Positions 8,055 through 14,162 of a stretch of 16,751 nucleotides of DNA are shown one piece after another. The stretch's first letter is position 1; each line of letters begins with the position of its first letter. The DNA lies in NCBI GenBank assembly GCA_012513595.1, contig JAAZBY010000627.1:1-16751 (forward strand). The letters are read 5' to 3'. Origin of the DNA: Chloroflexota bacterium. GTDB taxonomy: Bacteria > Chloroflexota > Anaerolineae > UBA1429. The position numbers and the translations under genes were made by a program. The notes under the pieces are model-generated. The model saw only the letters and a list, made by a program, of their open reading frames with translations, made no database searches and had not been told where the DNA came from.

Positions 8055-8503
8055 CACTTGACGTTCCTGTAGGTCCACACGCGGTTGACGCCATAGTTCC
8101 AGAACAGGACCACACCGATCGCCAGCGCCTTGGAGACGTTGTACCCCAGCGTGCCCCACTCGGCAAAGACGTAGCGATCCAGCGATAGAAACACCAGCTG
8201 GTTGATCAGGTAGCCGGCCACGTTGACGAGCAAGAACTGCCCCAGCTGGCGGGCCACCGGCTCACTCTGCGACTCGGGGTAGGTCCACAGCCGGTTCCAG
8301 GTAAAGTTGCTGAGCACGGCGGCACTGAACGAAAAGGTGTTGGCCAGCCACTTGGCCAGCTGGAAGACCTGGATGCCCAGGTTGAGGATGGAAAAGTCGA
8401 CGACAGCGCCGATGGCGCCCACGACGGCGAACTTGCCAAAGCGCACCAGCTCGGTGCGGCGCTCGGTGGCCATGGTGCGAATGGTAGAGACGATACTGGT
8501 CAT
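8054..8503 (-). CDS. GtrA-family membrane protein
   Basis: This small polytopic membrane protein of 149 residues belongs to the GtrA family, associated with moving or flipping polyprenyl-linked sugars for surface glycans. Four hydrophobic segments are visible, at about residues 22-45, 50-68, 88-107 and 118-140. The family signature WNRLWTY occurs at 69-75 and again, slightly changed, as VNRVWTY at 139-145, after the second and fourth membrane segments, which suggests an internal duplication. The start ATG at 8503 is preceded by GAGGA, which overlaps the stop codon of the upstream Wzy-like gene only 7 bp away. Its end overlaps the GT4 start by one base. A later in-frame ATG ten codons downstream is possible but has no better ribosome site. 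The direct substrate is unknown. Confidence 0.9.
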   Translation of the reverse strand: MTSIVSTIRTMATERRTELVRFGKFAVVGAIGAVVDFSILNLGIQVFQLAKWLANTFSFSAAVLSNFTWNRLWTYPESQSEPVARQLGQFLLVNVAGYLINQLVFLSLDRYVFAEWGTLGYNVSKALAIGVVLFWNYGVNRVWTYRNVK

Positions 8504-8510
8504 GCGGTCC

Positions 8511-10013
8511 TCATCTGCGCGATTCGGGGTGGGTGGTAGGGTCAGGCGCGCCGCCGGGCCCGGGCTGGGCGATCATGCCCAGGAGCATGGCCACGACGAT
8601 GTACATCTCGTGCACGTACAGGTTGTCAAACGCGGAATGGGCCAGAAGGTGGCCCATCATGCCCAAGGCGCCGATGGCCAGGCCCCGGGCCCACCCGGCC
8701 GAGCCGCGCACGGCCCGCCAGGCACCCGCCAGGGCGACGCCGACGAAGGCCAGGTAGGCGCCCAAGCCCAGCAGCCCGCCCTCGGCGAGGATGTTCAGGT
8801 AGTAGTTGTGGGCATGCCCGAGGGGGTCGGTCCAGCGGGCCAGCGCCACCGACGGGTACACCGTGGCGTATTGCCCGGTGCCCACGCCCGTCCAGGGGCG
8901 TGTGGAGAACATCCGCCAGGCAGCCAGCCAGTGGGCGGCGCGCTCGATGACGGCAAAGTTGGCGTCGGTGATCTCGATGGCGGTCAGATCGGGCATGTTC
9001 ACATAGGTGACCGTCTCGGTGACGCGGCCCAGCAGGTCCCCCGGCAGTAACGACAGTGCGCCCGGGCCCACCAGGGCCAACACCAGGGCCAGGGCGGCCA
9101 GGAGCATCCAGGCCCGGCGCCCCAGCGCCAACACCACCAGGCCCAGGCCGGCCACCAAGCCCAGAAGCGCCCCGCGCGACCAGCTCATCACCAGGCCGGC
9201 CAGCATGGCGCACCCCGCCACGGCGGCCAGCGCCCACAGGGCAGCGCCGCCCAGGCGACCCGCGCGGATGGCCTGCCAGGCGTCGCGCCAGGTGGTCAGC
9301 ACGATGCCGTAGGCCAAGGGCAGGAGCAGCCCGAGGTACCCGCCGTACGGGTTGGGCTGCAAGAAGGTGCCGGCGGCGCGCATGTAGCGGCCCATGAGCA
9401 GGAACCCGGGAGGCCCCACCCGGAACAGGAACTGGTAGGCGCCCAGCAGCCCCTGGGCCAACCCGGCCAGGAGGAGCGCCGCAACCACGCCCCGCTCGTC
9501 CGCCCCGCGCACGGCGCTGGCCACCACCGTGTAAACGAGCAGGAGCTCCACCCACTTGGCCAGCTCTTTGACGGCGGGCACCGTGGCAGCGGCCGGCAGC
9601 AGCGAGATGCACAGCGTGCCGATGAAGACGAGCAGCGCCAGGCTCAGCCGGGTGCGGGCGATGCGGACCTGGCGGAAGGCTACCTGCCGAATGAGCCAGG
9701 CCGCCGTGACGCCGAGGACCAGCAACTCACTGGCCCCCAGCGTGAGTCCGCCCACCGACAGCTCGCGCAATGACCCAAAGGGCACCGCGAAGGCCAGGGC
9801 GTAAAGCCCCAGCGTGGGGCGCAGGAGGACGGCCACACTGCCGACGGAGGCGGCAAGAAGTAGCGCAGAGAGGCCCAGCGGCGCCCGGGCGATGCAGAGG
9901 GCCAGGGCCGCCAGGCCGGCGGCGGATAGCAGCGGCCGGGCGGCTTGCACCGGCAGGCGCGGGGTTCCTCCCGCGCGGAGGGCGGGCGACGAGGGAGGTG
10001 CCAGGCTCGGCAT
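8511..10013 (-). CDS. O-antigen ligase / Wzy-like polymerase membrane protein
   Basis: This 500-residue integral membrane protein has about ten to twelve hydrophobic segments and the layout of the Wzy_C/WaaL superfamily, which joins or polymerises undecaprenyl-linked glycans on the outer face of the membrane. Supporting motifs are FLQPNPYGGYLGLL at about 217-230, MSWSRGALLG at about 276-285, the long non-membrane stretch 320-365, RPWTGVGTGQY at about 372-382, and GHAHNYYLNILAEGGLLGLG at 399-418, whose histidine and glutamate are family hallmarks. A final pair of hydrophobic segments lies at about 445-481. I chose the ATG at 10013. It has no clear ribosome site of its own, but the stop of a short upstream ORF lies two bases before it. 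It is the first large gene of a four-gene operon. Ligase and polymerase cannot be separated by sequence. Confidence 0.87.
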   Translation of the reverse strand: MPSLAPPSSPALRAGGTPRLPVQAARPLLSAAGLAALALCIARAPLGLSALLLAASVGSVAVLLRPTLGLYALAFAVPFGSLRELSVGGLTLGASELLVLGVTAAWLIRQVAFRQVRIARTRLSLALLVFIGTLCISLLPAAATVPAVKELAKWVELLLVYTVVASAVRGADERGVVAALLLAGLAQGLLGAYQFLFRVGPPGFLLMGRYMRAAGTFLQPNPYGGYLGLLLPLAYGIVLTTWRDAWQAIRAGRLGGAALWALAAVAGCAMLAGLVMSWSRGALLGLVAGLGLVVLALGRRAWMLLAALALVLALVGPGALSLLPGDLLGRVTETVTYVNMPDLTAIEITDANFAVIERAAHWLAAWRMFSTRPWTGVGTGQYATVYPSVALARWTDPLGHAHNYYLNILAEGGLLGLGAYLAFVGVALAGAWRAVRGSAGWARGLAIGALGMMGHLLAHSAFDNLYVHEMYIVVAMLLGMIAQPGPGGAPDPTTHPESRR

Positions 10014-10015
10014 GG

Positions 10016-10120
10016 TCAGGCCCGTGCCCGGCGGCAGCCGGCCGGCGCCCGCCCATCGACGAGCAGGCGTCTGGCGCGCGGCCTGCTGCGGCCAGCCTGG
10101 TTGGGGTCCCGAGCGTTCAT
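10016..10120 (-). CDS. Putative 34-residue arginine-rich leader ORF
   Basis: This short ORF begins at ATG 10120 with AGGAAGG (10125-10131 on the + strand) four bases upstream, and ends with TGA two bases before the ATG of the Wzy-like gene. The peptide has 10 arginines in 34 residues, with no membrane segment or known domain. It sits about 29 nt after the predicted transcript start. The large gene that follows lacks its own ribosome site, so translation of this ORF could deliver ribosomes to it. The ORF is in a different frame from the Wzy-like gene, so it is not simply an N-terminal extension. In GC-rich DNA a 34-codon ORF can be chance, and an arginine-rich composition is typical of shadow frames. 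The ribosome site and the tight junction are the only evidence. Confidence 0.4.
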   Translation of the reverse strand: MNARDPNQAGRSRPRARRLLVDGRAPAGCRRARA

Positions 10121-10155
10121 CGATCCTTCCTGGGTGCGAACAGGGGAACGGCCCG

Positions 10156-10184
10156 AGTATACCCGCCCCGCCTGGGGCGGGCAA
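10156..10184 (-). promoter_or_regulatory. Sigma70-like promoter of the polysaccharide operon
   Basis: On the - strand, TTGCCC (10184-10179) and TATACT (10161-10156) are separated by exactly 17 bp. The spacer is nearly all a GC palindrome (GCCCGCCCCAGGCGGGGCGGG region). The transcript would start near 10149, about 136 nt before the Wzy-like ATG and 29 nt before the leader ORF. The palindrome inside the spacer could be an operator, but that is inference. Confidence 0.55.
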
Positions 10185-10212
10185 AGAAGCGACATGCCGG
10201 CGGGTTGCCCGC
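10162..10212. repeat. Two overlapping inverted repeats in the cooC/wzy gap
   Basis: One hairpin pairs CCCGCCCC (10162-10169) with GGGGCGGG (10174-10181), loop 4. A second pairs GCGGGCAA (10177-10184) with TTGCCCGC (10205-10212), loop 20. They share bases 10177-10181, so they exclude each other in RNA. On the - strand they lie just after the cooC stop and overlap the promoter. They may act in termination of cooC or as operator DNA; no T-run follows. Confidence 0.45.
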
Positions 10213-10214
10213 GC

Positions 10215-11006
10215 TTACCCGGCGGGTGCCCCACTCAGCAGCCCGGCCTGGGCGGCGATCTCCGCGACGCGGCGGGCGAGCTCAGGGGAGGCGTCGTAGA
10301 CGGCCTGGCCGGCCATGTCCGCCTCGATGGCCCGGTCATCGTAAGGGAGCCAGCCCACCAGGGTCGGTTCGCGCAGCGCCGCGCGCACATAGCCGAGGTC
10401 GGCCTCACCCCGGACGCGGTTGGCCACGCCCCACACCCTAGCGATGCCCAGGTCAGCGGCCAGGCGGGCGATGTCGGCCGCCACGGCGATGCTGCGCTGC
10501 CCGGGCTCGATGATGACGAACATGACGTCGACGGCGGCGGCGGTGCCGCGGCCCAGGTGTTCCAGCCCGGCCACCATATCCATCAACACGGTCTGGCGTT
10601 CCCGCAGCAACAGGTGGGTGACCAGGGTGCGCAGCATGGTGTTCTCCGGGCAGACGCAACCGGCCCCCGCCCCGCGGACGCCCCCCATGGCCAGGAGGCG
10701 CACACCGCGGTGGGCCACCGAAAAGCGGGCCGGGATGTCGTCCACACGGGGGTTGAGCCGAAAGTAGGCGCCGCTCTCACCGGGCCTGGCGCCGGTGCGC
10801 TCCTCGATGAGGGCCGCCATCTCGACGATGGGCGTCAGCCCGGCCAGGAGGGCCGGCGGGAAACCGAGGGCCTGCCCCAGGGTGGGGTTGGGGTCGGCAT
10901 CGATGGCCACCACCTGCTGCCCGCGTGCCGCCAGCACGTAGGCCAGCAGGCTGGTGAAGGTGGTCTTGCCAACGCCGCCCTTTCCGGCGACCGCGATTTT
11001 GGGCAT
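10215..11006 (-). CDS. cooC: CooC-type ATPase for nickel insertion into CO dehydrogenase
   Basis: This 263-residue cytosolic P-loop ATPase of the MinD/ParA/NifH class matches the CooC/AcsF group, which binds nickel and helps load it into carbon monoxide dehydrogenase or CODH/acetyl-CoA synthase. It shows the deviant Walker A KGGVGKTT at 9-16, IDADPNPTLGQALG at 35-48, the CxC metal motif in GCVCPENTMLR at 116-126 (C117 and C119), and the Walker B-like strand VLMDMVAGLEHLGRGTA at 140-156. VIIEPGQRSIAVA follows at 165-177. The CxC motif and the GLEHLGRG segment set it apart from cell-division MinD. The start ATG at 11006 has a perfect AGGAGGTG ribosome site; the open frame continues to 11063 without support. 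No CODH gene is in the window. It is divergent from the BioD/DRTGG gene. Confidence 0.9.
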   Translation of the reverse strand: MPKIAVAGKGGVGKTTFTSLLAYVLAARGQQVVAIDADPNPTLGQALGFPPALLAGLTPIVEMAALIEERTGARPGESGAYFRLNPRVDDIPARFSVAHRGVRLLAMGGVRGAGAGCVCPENTMLRTLVTHLLLRERQTVLMDMVAGLEHLGRGTAAAVDVMFVIIEPGQRSIAVAADIARLAADLGIARVWGVANRVRGEADLGYVRAALREPTLVGWLPYDDRAIEADMAGQAVYDASPELARRVAEIAAQAGLLSGAPAG

Positions 11007-11039
11007 GGGCACCTCCTGGCGCAGCAGAGCACCGCGCCC

Positions 11040-11068
11040 ATGATGACCCACGAGGGGGGCCATGTCAA
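11040..11068 (-). promoter_or_regulatory. Sigma70-like promoter for cooC
   Basis: On the - strand a perfect TTGACA (11068-11063) is followed after 17 bp by CATCAT (11045-11040), 4/6 to consensus. The transcript would begin near 11033, leaving a leader of about 27 nt with AGGAGGTG before the ATG at 11006. Confidence 0.5.
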
Positions 11069-11092
11069 CATATTGCGCGCCTTGTAGTACGC

Positions 11093-11121
11093 TTGACTTG
11101 GCTATGCCGGGGGTATACTAT
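11093..11121 (+). promoter_or_regulatory. Promoter for the BioD/DRTGG gene
   Basis: TTGACT at 11093-11098 is followed by TATACT at 11114-11119 (15-bp spacer) or by the overlapping TACTAT at 11116-11121 (17-bp spacer). Transcription would begin near 11126, about 56 nt before the ATG. Its -35 box lies about 25 bp from the divergent cooC -35 box, so one bound regulator could affect both. Confidence 0.5.
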
Positions 11122-11152
11122 CGCCATAAGCAATACCGTCCTCCGTGTTCAC

Positions 11153-11170
11153 CTCACCCCCTTGGGTGAG
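11153..11170 (+). promoter_or_regulatory. Leader hairpin next to the ribosome site of the BioD/DRTGG gene
   Basis: CTCACCC (11153-11159) pairs with GGGTGAG (11164-11170) across a CCTT loop. The AGGA ribosome site begins at the next base (11171), and with one bulged base the stem could extend into its G residues. This could limit translation. No ligand-binding structure is recognisable. Confidence 0.35.
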
Positions 11171-11181
11171 AGGAACAGGCC

Positions 11182-12468
11182 ATGGGCGCCAGCACTTTCC
11201 CAGTGACCGTGTTCGTCCTGGGCACTTCGCGCGACTGCGGCAAGACGGTGGCCAGCATTGGCATCATCAGCAAGCTGCTTTCGGGCGACTACGGCTATGC
11301 CCCGGACGAGATTGGCTACATGAAGCCTGTGGGCCAGGATGCCCGCCGCGTCACCGACGCTCAGGGCCAGCCGGCTGTGGCCGAGCGTGACGCCATCCTG
11401 GTGACCGGGCTGCTGGGCCTGCCCATGTGTGCCCCCGCTGACGTCAGCCCCGTTCTGTGGAGCAGCGGCCGCACCGAAGACTGCATCGACGCCTCCTGTT
11501 GCGGCAACCCCCGTCAGGTCCGCGATGCCTACCTCGCCAGGATCGGCGCCGCCTATTGCCGGGTGGCGCGCGGCAAGCAGATCATGGTCATGGAGGGCAC
11601 CGGCCAGCTCGGCGTCGGCTCGGTGGGCGGCGTGTCGGGGGGCGAGGTTTCCGGCCTCTTGCGCGCCATGGGCGTTCCGCTGCGGCTGGTGATGGTCGTG
11701 CGGGGCGAGGGCGTCGGCGGCCTGGAGCACATGGTGCCCCACATCCTCATGCTCGAGCACCTCGGCGAACGCCTCGACGGCGTCATCGTCAACCGCGTAC
11801 CCCGCGAGGCCGGCCAAGAGGTCACCTCACGCGTCGCGCGCTACATTGGCAACGTGTTTCCCATCCTCTACCCGCTGCGCTGCCAGGAATCGGGCTGCCC
11901 ACGCGTGCTGGGCTACGTCCCCGATATGCCCGAGCTCTCGCTACCGACGATGCGCCTGGTGGCCGAGCATTTCGCTGCCCAGGCCGGCGCCGGCCTCGAG
12001 GTGCTGACCCCCTTGGGCCGGGCGCCTGACGACACGGCCCTGATCCGACGGGTCATGGTCGTCAGCCTGGAACAGGGCTATGAGGAGCACCTGGCAGACG
12101 GAGACGCCGTCATTGTGGGCATCAACTCGAACGCCCGCCTCGTCTCTCTGCTCGAGTACCACGTCCGGGCCCGGCAGCGAGGGCGGCCCGGGCTGGCCGG
12201 GCTGATTCTGTCCTGCCGGAGCGTCGGCGGCCTGCTGCCGATGCTGCGCACCATGCTGGAACGCTCCGGGCTGCCGGTTCTGGCCCTCGACTGGGACTCG
12301 GCCGAGATTGCCGCGCAGCTCCACCATCTGGTGGTCAAGATTCAGCCGTACGACGAGGCCAAGCGTGCCCTGATCGCGCAGGCCTACTGCGCGGCGCTCA
12401 CCGGGCTGGCGACGCTGGTGCCGCCCGCTCGCGCCCGGGCGCGCCGTGCCACAGTCAGCGCTGAATGA
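11182..12468 (+). CDS. BioD-like P-loop plus DRTGG-like domain protein (phosphotransacetylase N-terminal-like)
   Basis: This 428-residue soluble protein has a dethiobiotin-synthetase-like P-loop domain (about 7-270) and a DRTGG-like domain (about 285-395). The P-loop GTSRDCGKT at 14-22 has the BioD spacing. MEGTGQLGVGS follows at 137-147, VIVNRVP at 201-207, and LGYVPDMPELSLPTM at 243-257, which is typical of the regulatory half of long phosphate acetyltransferases. In the second domain AVIVGINSN stands where the family usually has a GDR-type turn; GLILSCRSVG at 339-348 and VKIQPYDEAKRALI at 385-398 fit the family. The phosphotransacetylase catalytic domain is absent. Unusual cysteines occur in EDCIDASCCGN at 99-109. 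AGAGGA lies upstream of the start ATG. It is divergent from cooC and its 3' end overlaps the next gene. Biochemical function is unknown; the domain call is firmer than the role. Confidence 0.8.
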   Translation: MGASTFPVTVFVLGTSRDCGKTVASIGIISKLLSGDYGYAPDEIGYMKPVGQDARRVTDAQGQPAVAERDAILVTGLLGLPMCAPADVSPVLWSSGRTEDCIDASCCGNPRQVRDAYLARIGAAYCRVARGKQIMVMEGTGQLGVGSVGGVSGGEVSGLLRAMGVPLRLVMVVRGEGVGGLEHMVPHILMLEHLGERLDGVIVNRVPREAGQEVTSRVARYIGNVFPILYPLRCQESGCPRVLGYVPDMPELSLPTMRLVAEHFAAQAGAGLEVLTPLGRAPDDTALIRRVMVVSLEQGYEEHLADGDAVIVGINSNARLVSLLEYHVRARQRGRPGLAGLILSCRSVGGLLPMLRTMLERSGLPVLALDWDSAEIAAQLHHLVVKIQPYDEAKRALIAQAYCAALTGLATLVPPARARARRATVSAE

Positions 12469-14008
12469 CGACCACAACCCCCACCTCGGCCCAGTCATAG
12501 AGCGTCTGGGCCTCCTCGACCCCCAGGATGATGCAGCCGTAGGACGCATCGGTGCCCAGGGCCCCGGTCCACAGCCGCTGCCCGTTCGACAGGATGGGCA
12601 GGGCGTGAATGCCGTTGGCAAAGTCCGGCGCCGCGGCGTACACGGCGATAAAGTGCGGCATGGTCAGGTCCCAGGCGCTGGCGTAGGCGCTCTCCTCCTT
12701 GAACAGGACCTGGAAGGTGCCCGCAGCGGTGGGTGAGCTCTCTCGGCCGGCAGCGGCCAGCCAGTCAAACTTGAGGGCGCCGTCTTCGTAGGCCCGCAGG
12801 CGGTGTTCGCTGAGGCTTACGACGATGCGCTTGTTCGGCACCGGCGGCAGGGGCGTCAACACGTCCTGGGAGGGGATGACCAGCTCCTGCCCCACGTGGA
12901 GCACGTTCAGGTCAACCTCCGGGTTGGCCACGGCGAGGGCATAGAACGGCATGCCGTGGGCCGCGGCGATCGCGAGCGCCACGTTCCCAGCGCGGACCGT
13001 ATAGGTGCCCGGTGCGTAGGCCACGGTGAGGGGCACCTGGCCGCCCCCGGCAGTGTGGGCTGCGATGACAGCGTCGACGGCTTCCTCCTCCTGTTGCCGG
13101 AAGGCGCGCGCCTCGCCCATCTCGGCGGCCAGCGGCGCCAGGGTCTCAGCCACCGCAGCACGGTCCAGAACGATGGTCTGTTCGCCATCGCGCGGTTCCA
13201 GGCGGAGCCAGCGAGCGATCTCCTCGCGCTCGAGTGTCCAGCGGAACCAGCGGTCCGCGAGCAGGTCATAGGCGGTGACCTCCAGCGTGCGTGCCAGCAT
13301 GCTATCGATGGTGGCCTGCAGCGGCGCCGGATCGTAGACCGAGGGCGGCACCTCACGGAAGGCCAGCACTACGGGCTCGGCCCCCTGGGGCGCCTTTGCA
13401 GCGGCGACCACGGCCTGGAGAGAGGCCGGCACGTCCAGGGCGCGCCCCGGCGAGCCGGGGGTCACCGCCACGGTAGCGCCCTGCAGGGCCAGGCTGGGGC
13501 CGAGCGCGGGCCGGTCGACGGAGGGCGCCAGCCCCTCCAGCACCGCCCGGGCCCGTTCGGCGTCCAGCCTCAGGAGCGGGGCGACCGGGTGCGTGGCCAC
13601 CCACAGCCGCAGGAAGGCGCGGGGGTCGCGATCGGCGGGGGCGTGCCCAATGGCGAAGGCCGCTTGCGCGGTGGCGGCCGTGTCCAGCACCAGGCCCAGC
13701 TCGCCCCAGGGAGCCTCCCAGGCGGTCTCCCCGTCGCTCAGGGTCGCCACTCCGGCGTCCACGCGGTCGGCCAGCCCGGCCAGGCGGAGCTCCGCCAGGG
13801 GCACCGTGAGCCCGCCGATATCCTGTCCGAGGACGGTCACGTTGGGCATTACCCGGGCCGAGTAGCTATGCTGCAGGGCCAGCACCACTCCCCAAAGGAG
13901 GGCCAGCCCTACTACCATGCCGAGCGAGATAGTGCCCAGGGCGGCCAGGGGGTGCATGCCTCGCCGCTGGGTGGGCGTCCCGGGGCGTCGTGCTGGTTCG
14001 CGGGCCAT
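12455..14008 (-). CDS. Membrane-anchored L,D-transpeptidase (YkuD) with LysM segment
   Basis: This 517-residue envelope protein probably cross-links or modifies peptidoglycan outside the membrane. A basic N-terminus precedes one membrane anchor at about 22-47. MPNVTVLGQDIGGLT (54-68) opens a region like the VanW/YoaR-associated peptidoglycan-binding domain, possibly present twice (about 50-165 and 170-330). A LysM-like segment runs from YTVRAGNVALAIAAAHGM to GQELVIPS (336-380). The YkuD domain begins at KRIVVSLSEHRLRAYEDG (393-410) and includes TAAGTFQVL, GIHALP with H468, and the nucleophile region DASYGCIIL with C492. Most family members have SHGC, so Y490 replaces the usual histidine. I chose ATG 14008 because GGAGAGGAG lies just upstream; the ATG at 14044 has none. 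Its last 14 bases overlap the end of the BioD/DRTGG gene. Activity with tyrosine at 490 is uncertain. Confidence 0.87.
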   Translation of the reverse strand: MAREPARRPGTPTQRRGMHPLAALGTISLGMVVGLALLWGVVLALQHSYSARVMPNVTVLGQDIGGLTVPLAELRLAGLADRVDAGVATLSDGETAWEAPWGELGLVLDTAATAQAAFAIGHAPADRDPRAFLRLWVATHPVAPLLRLDAERARAVLEGLAPSVDRPALGPSLALQGATVAVTPGSPGRALDVPASLQAVVAAAKAPQGAEPVVLAFREVPPSVYDPAPLQATIDSMLARTLEVTAYDLLADRWFRWTLEREEIARWLRLEPRDGEQTIVLDRAAVAETLAPLAAEMGEARAFRQQEEEAVDAVIAAHTAGGGQVPLTVAYAPGTYTVRAGNVALAIAAAHGMPFYALAVANPEVDLNVLHVGQELVIPSQDVLTPLPPVPNKRIVVSLSEHRLRAYEDGALKFDWLAAAGRESSPTAAGTFQVLFKEESAYASAWDLTMPHFIAVYAAAPDFANGIHALPILSNGQRLWTGALGTDASYGCIILGVEEAQTLYDWAEVGVVVVIQR

Positions 14009-14162
14009 CGATCTCCTCTCCTCAACGTGGTCACGCTCTCGCAAGAGTAGGACGATCGCCCTGGAAGCGAGGTTCCGGAGGCTAGCGACGATGATGGGTC
14101 CGTCTGCCCGCCGCTCGCCCGGGCGGGCAACGGGCAGCGGTCCGCGGCGCCGAGGCGGGCGA
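14009..14162. other. Gap between the transpeptidase and Gfo genes, with a GC hairpin
   Basis: This 154-bp gap holds the ribosome site of the transpeptidase and a GC-rich hairpin region. CTGCCCG (14104-14110) can pair with CGGGCAG (14131-14137), or alternatively GCCCGCC (14106-14112) with GGCGGGC (14122-14128). On the - strand no T-run follows, so termination after the Gfo gene is uncertain. I found no convincing promoter for the transpeptidase, so read-through from the Gfo gene is possible. Confidence 0.4.

Noticed and set aside
10014..10184. 57-residue extension of the Wzy-like protein
   Set aside because: It would start within the -35 box of the predicted promoter, and the residues are not membrane-like or conserved in type.
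9945..11087. 380-codon + strand ORF across the wzy start, the gap and cooC
   Set aside because: It runs antisense to two recognised genes and through their promoter. Its composition is that of a shadow frame.
12803..14050. 415-codon + strand ORF opposite the L,D-transpeptidase
   Set aside because: The - strand gene has an anchor, LysM and YkuD motifs. The + strand frame has no domain.
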